64,000 nt of DNA from Cranoglanis bouderius (GCA_023630585.1 CM042552.1:2192501-2256500); one strand, 5' to 3'. Positions 1 to 12,871 are shown, counted from the first letter of the stretch. Translations and numbers: made by a program. The notes: generated from the letters alone by a model not told the origin.

Positions 1-196
1 GTAGGTCTTAATTTCAGGAAGTGATGTCATTCAAGTAAATCAGGTTGAAAAATTACTTTTGATAAAGTAGCTGACAGCAAACACTTTCATTTTCGAACTT
101 TTTTAAAAATTATTCAGACAGTCATTTTAAAAAAAGACAACAAAAGTGCAAAAGTTTGCATCCCCCATGATGAATGAAACAAGTTACCTCTCTCAG

Positions 197-198
<2 letters not shown>

Positions 199-233
<35 letters not shown>
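199..233. repeat. (TC)n microsatellite forming the polypyrimidine tract of a prkaca acceptor
   Basis: About 17 TC units end 14 bases before the acceptor AG at 246-247. A second CT/CA run begins at the donor of the same exon (375-413), so this exon is bracketed by simple repeats. Confidence 0.9.
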
Positions 234-237
<4 letters not shown>

Positions 238-247
238 GTTTATACAG

Positions 248-1334
248 TGAACCTCATGCTCGGTTTTATGCATCTCAGATAGTTCTGACGTTTGAGTATC
301 TTCACGCTCTGGATCTCATCTACAGAGATCTGAAACCAGAAAACCTCCTCATCGACCAGCAGGGCTACATACAGGTCTCTCTCTCTCTCTCTCTTTCTCT
401 CTCACACACACACACTTTAATTTTTCTCTAAGCCAATATTAATCTTATTTAATGGCACTAAAATCCCTGATCAGATAACAGGAATGACATTAAATGAAAG
501 TGCCACACTCATCCCCTGAGCTTCGTAATCCTGCATCAGTTCGTGTTCGTGCTGTCACACTGTATAATCGCTGCCATTTTGAGAACCGAATAGTGGACCG
601 ACTGTATCGGTGTTACTGAGTCTGTGCTTCATTTTCATTTGTACTGATAATCCAGTTCTCTAACACACTTCACTGCATACGGTACATCTACAACAAGCAG
701 CAGTGCAGCAGATCCTGGGACAACTGGGAAATGTTCATGAGTTAGCTGGCATTGACTTAGTTTATCGGCTCTGTCCAAGTAACATTATTATTCCGGTGAG
801 TAATTTTAGCCATATTTCACCTCTAGATTCCCCAATATGGCGACTGGAACAAAAGATAAATAAATAAATACATCACGTGACAGAAACGCGAGGATTCAGA
901 GTCTGGTCACAACTGAACTGAACTCTGCTGCCCTCTACTGTCCACACAGAGCACTGCCGCATCCTGCAACCACATTTCATTTCATTATTCCGTAATAAAC
1001 TAAAGCAATGAGTTAAAGACGACGCGAAGGGGAGTTTAAAAAAAAAGCCCTCGAGTGGCTAATTGCTTTTATCAATGGGCAACAAAATAATATTATAAAA
1101 TCCAGTGCTTAATAAATGTTTTATTTTCTCATTATTAATCTATTTTGCTATAAATAATTCTCATAATGTAGTGTGTGTTTATAGTAAGCTACGGACAGAA
1201 CAATGGCTTAAGTGTAACGGTTTTATTATGTGTTTAAAAAACCTGGCGCGTTAATGCACACTTCAGTTGCTGTGATGCGGTCACAGGATTTTACAGCCAA
1301 TCAGATTTTAGAAAATAAACTATCCATTTTGTAA

Positions 1335-1383
<49 letters not shown>

Positions 1384-2157
1384 GGTAAACATTGACACTG
1401 GTTGCATCTCAATCAGCTCTATAGTTCAGTAGTCAGGGCACTGATCAGGGAGTCGGCCATTTTAAGGGCTGTCTCAATCACAATATCCATTCCTGTACAC
1501 TGGAACGTTCGCGGCCTAAAAAAATCCCACAATGCACCGCAAAAAAAACAGGGAGCATGAAATGAACAAAATTAGCTAGCAAATGTGAGACAAACTCAAC
1601 AACGCTAGCTTGCTAATATTAGACAAAATGAACAAATAAAGCTAGCTAGACAGTGTTAGAGAAACGTTAGACAAAACTAACAAAGATACTGCATTCGACT
1701 TACCTCGTGAGTGATTCACAGGTAAGAATCATGCCATTTTTGACCGTGGTGCGTTCGACATGGACGCCTCCATGTTTGTCTTTTGTTAGCAACAGGCTAG
1801 GCAGCTAACTGTGAGGAGTGATGCATATTTTCCTCAGAACAGTGAACTGTATAGTCAGTTTTATAGATTTAACAAGTGAATATGTCTGTGTTGATTTATC
1901 GAAAACTAATACTTGTATATACAGTATAACTCATTCAAAGGTAAGAAGTGCGACTTTGTTTACTTCTGATGCTGTGAGCGGCCATGTTGATTTGACGTCA
2001 CGATGTAAATGGGAAAGGAAGCCATAGTTGAGAAGGCTACCCCAAGTTGACACGTAGAAGTTTCAACTTAAGGGGGTGTTTTCTTTGGCTTTTACTTAGT
2101 TGCAGATTAGCACAGATTAAAGGTGAACCTTGCTGCTCAGTGTAGTGTTTAACGTAC

Positions 2158-2223
<66 letters not shown>

Positions 2224-3435
2224 GTGACAGACTTTGGCTTTGCAAAGCGTGTTAAAGGTCGCACATGGACGCTGTGTGGCACGCCCGAGTATCTGGCTCC
2301 AGAAATCATCCTGAGTAAAGTAAGTCTCAGTGCTGTTTCTGTTTCTTCCTGTCAATTCTCTGCAGATTAGGTATGATGCATTAAAGTGACAAATCCAAAT
2401 CATTAGTTCAAGTGATTCCTCAGACCTAATCCTATGACGCACGTTGTCCGACGGTACTTCAGTTCCCCGCTCACAACATTAGTTCCTACCTGCAGTTAAT
2501 TCCCATTTACTATTTGACGCACAAAAATGGAAGAATAAACACGGTTTCGTCTTATCCTGTCATATACAACCTAGCATTAAATGTGTATAGAGATGTTGTA
2601 AATAAAAATAAATAAATAAAGCTTGGCAGGAAGTAGCGGAGATTGTTAGTGCCTCTGCTGAGTGAAGGTAGCCAGTACAGTTAGCTTTAGAAGCTACAGT
2701 ATATACAGTTGCAATCAAAATTATTAAACCCCCATTGCAAATCAGGTTTATTGACAAAATTTACAGACTTTCAGCTGTTTTGCAATGAACAAATCAAACA
2801 AAAGCAACTGAAATAGTTAAACATAACGAATGCTTCAAGTGGTTTCCATTAAGTGTGCATGAGACAACACCTGTTTTGCATATTTGTGCTGTTGTGAAGG
2901 AGTCTATTGAGGGGATTGAATAATTTTGAGACTGGAAAAGTCATTATAAGTTGCATTTTCAGTTGAATTTGGGGAAACCACTTGAAGCATTCGTTATGTT
3001 TAACTATTTCAATTGCTTTTGTTTGATTTGTTCATTGCAAACATCCGAAAGTATGTAAATTTTGACCATAAACCTGATTTGCAATGGGGGTTGAATAATT
3101 TTGATTGCAACTGTACTGTATAGCTGCTACTGTTTCTCATCGGAATTTGAGCTACACACTGACAGAAGACAATCTACAATCAACACATAGTGTTACTCTC
3201 TCTCTCACACTCTCTCCCGTGTGTTCTCTCTCAGGGTTATAATAAAGCGGTAGACTGGTGGGCTCTGGGTGTGCTGGTGTACGAGATGGCAGCGGGGTAT
3301 CCTCCGTTCTTCGCAGATCAGCCGATCCACATCTACGAGAAGATCGTCTCAGGAAAGGTGACAAGCAACACACACGAATAAGTGAATCATGTATGTAAAT
3401 GCAACTTCATAAACACTGTTACAAACACTGGATGT

Positions 3436-3493
<58 letters not shown>

Positions 3494-3681
3494 ACGCATG
3501 TGCAGGTGCGTTTTCCCTCACACTTCAGCTCGGATTTGAAGGAGCTCCTGCGCAATCTGCTGCAGGTCGACCTCACCAAGCGGTACGGCAACCTGAAGAA
3601 CGGCGTCAACGACATCAAGGGCCACAAGTGGTTCTCCACCACTGACTGGATCGCCATCTACCAGAGGAGGGTAAGACACAA

Positions 3682-3723
<42 letters not shown>

Positions 3724-4472
3724 ACATATGACACACTCTTACCCCGATTTACCTACCCAACATACGCACACAGGCAGCTGTACAAACAGAATCTTGATTT
3801 TTGCCATCGTTAAAACTGCAGATTGAAAATAAATATATTGTTTGTTGGTGAAAGAGGCCACGCCTCCTTCACTGTGACTGACACAGAGGCCACGCCTCTT
3901 TCACTGTGACTAACACAGAGGCCACGCCTCTTTTATTGTGACTAACACAGAGGCCATGCCTCCTTCACTGAGACTGAGATAAAGAGGCCACACCTCCTTC
4001 ACTGAGACTAACACAGAGGCCACACCTTCTTCACTGAGATGCAGAAGCCACACCTTCACTGAGACTGATAGACACAGAGGTCACACCTCCTTCACTGAGA
4101 CACACACAGAGACCACACCTCCTTTACTGAGACTGAGATGCAGAAGCCACACCTACTTCACTGAGACTGAGACACAGAGGCCATGCCTCATTCACTGGGA
4201 CTGAGACATGGCGGCCATGCCTCCTTCACTGAGACTAAGATACAGAAGCCACGCCTCCTTCACTGAGACTAAGATACAGAAGCCACGCCTCCTTCACTGA
4301 GACTAACGCAGAGGCCACACCTCCTTGACTGAGATGCAGAAGCCACACCTCCTTCACTGAGACTGACAGACAGAGGCCACACCTCCTTCACTGGGACTGA
4401 GACATGGTGGCCATGCCTCCTTCACTGAGACTGAGATACAGAAGCCACAGACAGACAAACACAATGTTGAAA

Positions 4473-4526
<54 letters not shown>

Positions 4527-4654
4527 AGGTGGAGGCTCCGTTTATCCCTAAGTGCAGGGGTCCGGGGGACACCAGCAACTTTGACGACTATGAGGAAGAG
4601 GAGATCCGAGTGTCCCTCACCGAGAAGTGCGGAAAAGAGTTCGCCGAGTTCTAG
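248..4654 (+). CDS. prkaca: cAMP-dependent protein kinase catalytic subunit alpha, C-terminal five exons (5' part outside window)
   Basis: Serine/threonine kinase released from its regulatory subunits by cAMP; acts in cytosol and nucleus. Exons, all in frame with GT-AG borders: 248-374, 2224-2319, 3235-3357, 3506-3670, 4529-4654 (stop TAG at 4652). Exon 1 here carries the catalytic loop YRDLKPEN. The second carries the DFG metal-binding motif and the activation loop TWTLCGTPEYLAPE with the phosphorylated Thr. The third carries the DWWALGVL helix. The last encodes the C-tail ending EKCGKEFAEF, with the hydrophobic FxxF motif and the RVS phosphosite. The residues GPGD, EEEEIRVS and EKCGKEF favour alpha over beta, and samd1 next door agrees with PRKACA synteny. 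One oddity: the C-tail reads PKCRGP where the mammalian protein has PKFKGP. About 210 codons are present, so roughly the N-terminal 40% is missing upstream. Confidence 0.95.
1335..1381. repeat. (AAT)n microsatellite in prkaca intron
   Basis: About 15 uninterrupted AAT units. The rest of this 1.85 kb intron (375-2223) shows no further coding signal. Confidence 0.9.
2157..2223. repeat. (TG)n microsatellite ending in a prkaca splice acceptor
   Basis: About 31 TG units run directly into the CAG acceptor of the exon that starts at 2224, leaving no conventional polypyrimidine tract. Confidence 0.93.
2706..3113. mobile_element. Non-autonomous Tc1/mariner-type element (MITE) with long inverted repeats
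   Basis: Ends CAGTTGCAATC and GATTGCAACTG are flanked by TA on both sides (2704-2705 and 3114-3115), as expected for Tc1/mariner target duplication. The inverted arms are about 140 bases each (roughly 2706-2848 and 2974-3113) and match closely, including the stretch with AAACCTGATTTGCAATGGGG. The roughly 125-base centre has no transposase. The element sits in a prkaca intron. Confidence 0.85.
3440..3492. repeat. (TG)n microsatellite before prkaca acceptor
   Basis: About 26 TG units end 13 bases before the acceptor AG at 3504-3505. A (CA)n run (3684-3722) follows the donor of the same exon. Confidence 0.92.
3852..4447. repeat. Minisatellite in the last prkaca intron (unit about 30 bases)
   Basis: Around 16-18 imperfect copies of a GAGGCCACACCTCCTTCACT-type unit followed by GAGACTGACACA. 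Unit length varies because of small indels. The array fills most of the intron between 3671 and 4528. Confidence 0.88.
4476..4523. repeat. (TG)n microsatellite before the last prkaca acceptor
   Basis: About 24 TG units, then TTTTAG, then the final exon at 4529. Confidence 0.92.
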
Positions 4655-5065
4655 CGCGGCCGAGTGAGATGAGCGAGCGAGAATTAGCATGACGGATGTT
4701 TTTTTTCTGTGTGTAGAATCAGTGCGAGCAGCTAAAAGGAGTACAGTGACGAGCCGGAAGGACAGACACCGTTGCCTTCACCATCCCGTTTCCTCGTCCA
4801 CGTTTATCACGTTTATTGTTACTCTTTTATTTCTGTCTACAAGCGGTTCGTCACGGCGACAGGGACGCACTCGACGAGTCCTCACCTCAGGAGCTCTCGA
4901 CTCCGCCCGGCATCTCCACCACAGACTGTTGCATAATAAGTAACATGTTTTGATGCTTTGTGTTTCTTTTAGGCGTGTGTGTTGCTGTACTGTTTTAATG
5001 CATTGAAAGGATGACGGTGAGAAAAAGCCATGATTCTATAATGTTTATAGTGTAGAGTATAGAGC

Positions 5066-5098
<33 letters not shown>

Positions 5099-8000
5099 GT
5101 CCCTGGATCTGCTTGCGTCTCGAGGTGCTGCGTTGATCAGTCTCTGAAGTGTCACGTATGAAAAATGTGCCATGAGATCAGAGCTCGTTGATGGTTGTTT
5201 AGTCGATTTACGGTTCTGACACGTCCGCTGAAGTACAGGAGCGTGTGCGCTCTGCGCCCTTTAACACGTGGGGAGGTGACGGAGAAAAGGACCTGACATT
5301 ACACTTTCATTTACACCTTTTTTAATTCCCGAAGGGATTCGCGTTTTTTTGTTCGCGAACAGCTGTTTCAGTGCTGCTGGATTTTATCAGGACGTTAAAA
5401 TCAAGTTTCGAGTTTCGACTCTCCGCCGCGTGTAAATCCGATACGCCGCATCGCTCAGAAAACAAACGGAAGCTTTTTATTTGTACGTCCTACGAGTTGT
5501 GATGTCACAACCGCACCGACGTAGTCCATTTCTGCTATATTCGCATCACAAAGAGACATTTGTGCTGTTTTAGGCTGCTTTCACATCACAATTCAAAAAC
5601 AAACAAAAAAAATAAATAAATCACCGGATCACAGGTGAGTATTGTTTACAACTACGATGGTATCTGAATGAGCGAAAATACAAGAAAGTAACTGGCCAGG
5701 GCGTCTTTTGTGCTGATGTGAATAAGTGACTCACGCAGTATGCACACTGTAATCATAACAACGTTCTTACCAGTCCTATCTAGTGGTGGCTAACTAGCCT
5801 AGCTTGCTCTCTAGATTAGATTTTTTTTATTTTTTTTTTTATTATCAGTAATGTAGATGGATTACAGATTGGTGTGAATCTGGAGATTTTGCCTTTACTG
5901 TAGCTTTGGAGGCAGAAAATCAAGAGAATCTCCTCATATTCCTTAAACTCGTCCCCTGATTGGTCTCACTTTGGGCACTCGTTGTCACGCAGTGTTTCTC
6001 TGAAATTTTTTTTTTGGAAGTTCTGTTGTGACCAAAAAAAAAAAAAAAAAAACGCCAAAAGCCGCTCTTCTTCAAAGTGTCTGAATTCTGCCTGCCTGTT
6101 GACGGATTCCATATAAAACATGCACTGACGGCTTGAGATAAAAGAGTGTAAGAGCAGCCTAATTTATTTACCTGTTAAGCAATATTTTTAAATGAATTGT
6201 GTAACGCTGCAGGCTATCGACGTTCAAAAAAAACCGTGAGTGGCAGTCAGATCAGTGTCAATCACAGCTCAGGTGAGCTCATGCATACAGAATTAGCTCT
6301 CTCCTCGGCTTCGTACGTCTCGGAGGATGAACCTGTTAGTCCTCACCATCCCGGATTGGTAACTGGAGTCTCGGTGGAAATTTGCCATGAAAATCCAATC
6401 GTGCTATGTTTGTGCCTTCAGAAGAAACTTTTGTGCTATTTTACGTCTTAACTTTAAGCAGTAGCACGTTGTTTTAAAGCTGCGCTGTCACTCAATATTT
6501 TGGTGCAACTGGAATGTCGTGTTGATGGTTTGCTGGATGATGTGACTCGTTTTCAAAGTTCTGCGTAACAAATCGAGAAATCACAGAGCACAGATGTCTT
6601 GACGGCATCAAGGCGAGTGCTAACGGACGAGGCTGTTTCGGTGCGAACGGGACTTTGATGTCGTGCTGAGTGACGTCGCGGGTCATAATTTGCAAAAACG
6701 TACACTGGAATGGTAAACGGTGTTTGCTTTCTAAAGGTGTTTTTACATAGAAACTTTTAAGGGTTCGTTTTAACCAGGTAACCTGCTAGTTTTAAGCAGG
6801 GTTTAGAAACGGCTCAAACGCAGCACAAACAGATTGCTAGTTTATTTGTTTTCTCTTTATATATTGAACTGCTGTAGTCTCACCACGTAGTGAGGAGTAA
6901 AAAGCACGACTGACTTGAAGATCCACAGAACCAGTTATCCTCAGGTTATCCACACTAACCCAACAGCATCCCAGTCAGGTCAGTCTGCAGATCACAGAGC
7001 ACAGCAGCCGTATTGCTTGAGCGTATTGATGGAGATTTGGGCGTCAGTGATTTTACGAGAACAACACTGAGTGGGCCATAGAGGTGAATGTGGGCGTGTC
7101 TTTGAGTCAATTTCTAAAAGCCATCAAATATCCATTTTTCTTGGTCCGCTAGATAACACGGACAGGATTTTTACGCCATATTCATAAACGTTCATAGAAG
7201 ATCTGAGAGAGCCTTTGAATGTAATCATTTCAGCCGATTTCTAAATTCTGTGTGCCACTCATATGGGTTCATATGGGTTTAATGACACGCCCACTGTTCT
7301 GCAGACAGATCTTCCTCCATGAGCAGGAATGTGTGGGAGGTAAAATGAGCTGTAGATTGGAAGAGAGAAAGGTAGTGAGGATGCACTTTGTATTTGTTGT
7401 GTTATTTACATTCAGGTGTCCAAGCAAAGCAATTTGACTTGCATTTGAATAATTGTGAGAGGTCAAGTCCAATGTCATGCCAAAATGAACATCTTTCTAC
7501 AGTTTCATTTTGAACCCTGACTTTCCTGAGTCTGAGCCCACTGGCTTGCATCTTTCTTCCCTTTTTTTTTTTTTTAGACTTCATAAACCATTTCCTTAGC
7601 TGGTAAAGTCTGTTCTTCCTCGGCAGACGGGTAAAGTGAAACTGGCTTCTTTCTGGTGTTCAGAATTTTGTAACACTCAAGCCTGTTAACTCTCCAGGTT
7701 CCACAGCGTCATTTACCGACTGAAGACATGGCGGAGTGCTCTGGTGATATTTTGCACCACAAGAATCATTCCAATAAAGTTTTTCTTGTGTAAATACCAC
7801 ATGTGATGCCTGTTTTCATAGAAGGAACTATAAGGTGAATTCAGATATATTGGGTCAGTCTTTTTTTGAATTTCCACCTTTCTAAGCAGAACTGACTGAT
7901 AACCATTTTCACTGGTTTGGGTCTTTACTTTTGTCCTCAATTACATGTTTTGGTAGCAAAAACTTATTCATGGCATCAATAAATCACCTGACCATCACAC

Positions 8001-8393
8001 TCATATGCGGTTGTTCCTCAAACTGTTGCCAAAAAGTCTGAAGCACACAATTGTAAAGAATCTCTTTGTATGCTGTAGCATTACAATTTCCCTTCTGTGG
8101 AACTGAGACCCAAACCTGTTGCAGCAGGACATTGCCCCTGTGCACAAAGCTCAAGTGTTCCACTTTTATGTCAATTTATTATGGGAAGGGTTGGAGTCTC
8201 AGTCTTATTTTTTTAGGAGGTACCTATAGGTAAGTACAGTATAGTGTGCATGCAGAACATTTCAGGTTTGAGACTTTTTTTTTTTTATGGGGTGAGAAAG
8301 TGCAATTTTTTAAAATTCCCCTCACTTCCGGGTTGAATATCTCCGTTGGGGGACCAGATACGAACCTGAAATTTTCACAGAAATAAGTCCTCT
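4655..8393. other. prkaca 3' UTR and spacer without recognised genes
   Basis: No open frame here has exon-like borders or a recognisable protein. The first 1-3 kb is presumably prkaca 3' UTR, but no polyadenylation site could be fixed. Positions 7985-8160 resemble the body of a dispersed fish repeat also present at 23051-23564 and 28085-28175 (shared phrase CTGACCATCACAC). Confidence 0.5.
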
Positions 8394-9292
8394 ATAGTAG
8401 CATTAAAAATGTTGCTATAAAAAATGCTGTAAAAATGTTGAGTTAGAGATTCCACTGGTTACAGAGCTAGGGCTAGTAGAAATCTGGGGAAAAGCCCACT
8501 TTATTTGTGCATTTTGAGAGATGAACAGATGTAATATAAGCATAACAAAGAATACAAATGAACAGAAATTTACAGTAATGATGTTTATGATTGACATACA
8601 ATAACGTATGCTTGTCTATGAGGTCTGTATTGGCAACAGTGAAGCATGGGCTATCACGGGGTTCTTCAAATCTGCAGAGTTTAACTCCAGCCTCCAAACC
8701 TCCAACAACACTTACTGCTTTTATCACAGGAGAAACAACGCCATAGCTCTGTTTAAGACACTGTTCATTTGTAAAACATCCAACCGAACACTATAATTCC
8801 ATATTTGGATCAAATCTATTCACGCATACCAACTGTACACCTGTACCAACATGATAGATCAGGCTGGTTCTTCAAATCTGGCCCTCAAGGTCCACTGTCC
8901 TGCAGAGTTTAGCTCCAACCCCAATCAAACACACCTGAACGAGCTAACCAAGATCTTCAGGATTACTAGAAAATTACAGGCAGGTGAGTTTGGAGGTTGG
9001 AGTTAAACTCTGCAGATTTGAAGAACCCTGTGATCGCTCATGCTTCACTGTTGCCAATATAGACCTCACTGGCAAGCATAAGCTACTGTATGTCAATCAT
9101 AAACATAATTACTGTAAATTACTGTTCGTTTTTATTACTGTTTATTAATGTTATGCTTATATTACATCTGTTCATTTCTCAAAATGCATGAGTAAAGTAA
9201 AGTAGGCTTTCCCCCAGAGTTCTACTAGCCCTAGCTCTGTAACCAGTGGAATCTCAAACTGAACATTTTTACAGCAGAATGCTACTATATTC
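8394..9292. mobile_element. Large fold-back (inverted repeat) element, about 900 bases
   Basis: The left arm (about 8394-8702) reads in reverse complement as the right arm (about 8990-9292). Landmarks are GGTTACAGAGCTAGGGCTAG at left against its complement near 9222-9245, and GGGTTCTTCAAATCTGCAGA at left against its complement near 9014-9033. The spacer holds a second, diverged copy of the same inner motif (8870-8990). No transposase is visible. Confidence 0.8.
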
Positions 9293-9385
9293 AGTCCCGC
9301 CAGGATTTAGCGATTTTGCTATCACAGAAATTAACGCAAAATCAATGAAAGTATGCAATATTTGCAGGAGCTTGCAATTTTTCAA

Positions 9386-10389
9386 AATTACATATCTGTG
9401 AGTGCAGAAGTATGTGAACCTCTAGGATTAGCGGTTAAATTGAAGGTGAAATGAGAGTCAGGTGATTTCAATCAATCAGGTGGGAGTGAGCGCCATGTTT
9501 TATTTAAAGAACAGGGATAGTCTGATCTTCATAACACATGTCTGTGGAAGTGTATCATGGCATGAACAAAGGATATTTCTGAGGACCTTGATCTGATCTG
9601 ATCTGAGTTGTTGATGCTCATCAGGCTGGAAAAGGTTACAAAACCATCTCTAAAGAGTTTGGACTCCACCAATCCACAGTCAGACAGACTGTGTACAAAT
9701 GGAAGAAATTCAAGGCCATTGTTACCCTCCCCAGGAGTCGTCGACCAACAAACATCACTCCAAGAACAAGACGTGTCCGCGAGGTGTCAAAGGAACCCTG
9801 GGTAACTTCTAAGCAACTAAAGGCCTCTCTCACATTGGTTAATGTTAATGTACATGAGTCCACCATCAGGAGAACACTGAACAACAATGGTGTGCATGTT
9901 GTTCTACCAAAGAACGGTTAAAGAAGAATAAAAGTAATGTTTTGGAATGGCCAAGTCAAAGTCCTGACCTTAATCCAATAGAAAAGCTATGGAAGGACCT
10001 GAAGCAAGCAGTTCATGTGAGGAAACCCACCAACATCCCAGAGTTGAAGCTGTTCTGTACTGAGGAACGGGCTAAAACTCCTCCGAGCCGATGTGCAGGA
10101 CTGATCAACAGTTACCGCAAACGTTTAGTTGCAGTTATTGCTGCACAAGGGGGTCACACCAGATACTGAAAGCAAGGGTTCACATACTTTTGCCACTCAC
10201 AGATATGTAATATTGAATAATTTTCCTCAATAAATAAATGATTAAGTATTATATTTTAGTCTCATTTGTTTAATTGGGTTCTCTTTATCTACCTTTAGGA
10301 CTTGTGTGAAAATCTGATGATGTTTTAGATCATATTTATGCAGAGATATAGAAAATCCAAAAGGGTTCACAAACTTTCAAGCACCACTG
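9386..10389 (+). pseudogene. Tc1-like transposon relic, internally deleted and 5' truncated
   Basis: The N-terminal transposase region is recognisable from about 9608 (HTH part, frames broken). The C-terminal piece at 9942-10169 includes SPDLNPIEKLWKDLK and ends GGHTRY, typical of fish Tc1 transposase. The central catalytic region between about 9905 and 9940 is missing. Inner inverted motifs (ACATATCTGTGAGTG near 9390, complement near 10200) remain. The right end finishes CACCACTG followed by TA at 10390. The matching outer left end is absent. Not functional. Confidence 0.85.
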
Positions 10390-11040
10390 TATTTCTCATT
10401 AAGGGTTTTCTTCACGTATACAGTTGGTTTTGTGTGGTAGCATTACCTCATTATCTTTATAGGTTTCAGTCTGGACACATTTCACAACTAAATGAGGGAA
10501 TACAGTTGGTTGCTGGTAGCTTAGTGGTTCTTGTAAAAACTGGTGTGTACATGTAACTTTCCAAAGTCTCGCAAAAATAGTAAGCTTCTTCACTTTAGAG
10601 ATGGTTTTTCATTACATAAATGTATTTTTATGTAAGTAACAAAAATACAATAATGCTGTTGTAGTAAAATAATCAACAGTGGGGTGGTGTGATGAAAAGT
10701 TACTGAATTAAAGCTATCACCCGCGAAGGTGAGCATTTTCCTATAATGCCATGTGTTTTATTCCTCTTATATCACACAAATTTGCTAGCAAGTATATATT
10801 TTATTTATTAATTGGGCAACATGTATTTTTTATTTGTTTATTGGTTAGATTTAGTCATGGGCGGAGTAGCAGCAGTGGCACTAATAGCCTTCTATTTCTA
10901 AAATAAGTCACAAACGGGATATTTCTGTACAGAACTTTCAAAGTCACAGTAAAAGTGTTAATAAACAATAAAAAGATGGTTATTTTGTCTGAATTTAGTG
11001 TCTGTCTCTAATGTCTCACTATAACCCCCCTACATACATA

Positions 11041-11634
11041 CAGTGGGGGAAAAAAAGTATTTGATCCCCTGCTGATTTTGTACGTTTGCCCACTGACAAA
11101 GAAATGATCAGTCTATAATTTTAATGGTAGGTGTATTTTAACAGTGAGAGACAGAATAACAACAAAAAAATCCAGAAAAATGCATTTCAAAAAAGTTATA
11201 AATTGATTTGCATTTTAATGAGGGAAATAAGGTAATAAATAATAAATAATAAAAAGAATAATAAAGTTTGCCTGAATGATTCAGAGGAGAACTGGGTGAA
11301 AGTGTTGTGGTCAGGTGTGGTCAGATCTCTTTGGCATCAACTCAACTCGCCGTGTTTGGAGGAGGAGGAATGCTGCCTATGACCCCAAGTCATAACACCA
11401 TCCCCACCGTCAAACATGGAGGTGGGAACATTATGCTTTGGGGGTGTTTTTCTGCTAAGGGGACAGGACAACTGCACCGCATCAAAGGGACGATGGATTT
11501 TCTGGATTTTTTGTTGTTATTCTGTCTCTCACTGTTAAAATACACCTACCATTAAAATTATAGACTCATCATTTCTTTGTCAGTGGGCAAATGTACAAAA
11601 TCAGCAGGGGATCAAATACTTTTTCCCCCCACTG
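11041..11634 (+). mobile_element. Deleted Tc1-like element with about 130-base inverted repeats
   Basis: Begins CAGTGGGGGAAAAAAAG and ends with the matching complement, with TA flanks at 11039-11040 and 11635-11636. The middle (about 11300-11500) keeps a transposase fragment with the KHGGGNIMLWGCFSAKGTG motif, so this is an internally deleted copy rather than an unrelated MITE. Confidence 0.85.
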
Positions 11635-11638
11635 TATA

Positions 11639-11641
11639 CAT

Positions 11642-11719
<78 letters not shown>
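11639..11719. repeat. (TA)n microsatellite
   Basis: About 35 TA units immediately after the TA target of the preceding Tc1-like element; it may have grown from that site. Confidence 0.9.
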
Positions 11720-11722
<3 letters not shown>

Positions 11723-11787
11723 TTTTGCACTGGCTTTGTCACTTTTATTTACTGCCATCCTGCCACTTTTGTGTCGTATTGCACCTA

Positions 11788-12286
11788 CACTGATCAGCCA
11801 TAACATTAAAACCACCTGCCTAATATTATGTAGGTCCCTCTCGTGCCACCAAAACAGCTCTCACTTTTTTCAGCAGTCTGTGCTACGGTAGCTCTTCTGT
11901 GGGATCAGACCAGATGGGCTAGCCTTCGCACCCCACGCACATCATTGAGCCTTGGGCGTCCATGACCCTGTCGCCGGTTCACCGGTTGTCCTTCCTTGGA
12001 CCACTTTTGGTAGGTACTAACCACTGCATACCGAGAAAACCCCACAAGACCTGCTGTTTTGGAGATGTTCGGACCCAGTCGTCTAGCCATCACAATTTGG
12101 CCCTTGTCAAAGTCACTCAGATCCTTACGCTTGCCCATTTTTCCTGCTTCCAACACATCAACTTTGGGAACTGACTGTTTACTTGCTGCCTGATAAATCA
12201 CGCCCTTTGTCAGGTGCCATCGTAACCAGATAATCAATGTGATTCACTTCACCTGTTGGTGGTTTTAATGTTATGGCTGATTGGTG
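11788..12286 (-). pseudogene. Tc1-like transposon relic keeping only the N-terminal (DNA-binding) half
   Basis: Ends CACTGATCAGCCATAACATT and its complement, flanked by TA (11786-11787, 12287-12288). The minus-strand frame 11905-12237 encodes an HTH/paired-like region (GKRKDLSDFDKGQIVMARRL, then GQPVNRRQGHGRPRL) with no catalytic D/D/E domain. It belongs to the same family as the copy at 29628-30223, which keeps the other half. Confidence 0.85.
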
Positions 12287-12871
12287 TATACTCTTTTCAC
12301 AATGACAATCTAATCTAATCTAATCTAATTTTAATATTGTCCAGAGATCATTTCTAGTGTGACCTTATTTGTTTAAACTCCAGTCAAAATAATACGTATG
12401 TTAACTATTAATACTGGTTTAAAATTTACATTTAAAAACAAACAGACAAACAAACAAACAAACAAACAAACAAACGATGAGCACAAGTCCGCGCTTGCAG
12501 GAATGAAGTCACGGAAAAAAGCAAAAAAGAGCGCCTCTCTGACAGTTAACTCCACCATTCCACCTTAAATAATCGCCATAATGTAGAACGCGCAGTGTTT
12601 CCGGTCCACCTTAAGCGCCAACGCAGGCGTACAGTGGGGCTTCCGCTTCGTCCGCGGCCGGGCTCGAGCGGAGCTGAGGAGCGGAGCGCTTCTTTTTCTC
12701 TCTGCCTTTTTTTTTCTCCTTTTCACCGTCGCTTCATCTGGAGACAAGCGGAGCAGCGCAACGAGGCCACGAATCCTGCCGGAAACCCCCCTTGCTGCAG
12801 TCGCGTGCGCTGAGAAAAAAACAAACAAACAAACAAACAAAACATAAACAAACAAACCAATATTTTTAACA
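12287..12871 (+). promoter_or_regulatory. samd1 promoter region and 5' UTR
   Basis: The sequence becomes GC- and CpG-rich from about 12580, and this continues through the first coding exon (CpG-island-like). No TATA box is evident. Immediately before the start codon is an A-rich (AAAC)n stretch (12818-12857), which would give an unstructured leader. A second (AAAC)n tract is at 12434-12475. The transcription start is not determined. Confidence 0.45.

Noticed and set aside
9608..10169. Independent small genes suggested by several short frames
   Set aside because: All are fragments of one Tc1-like transposase.
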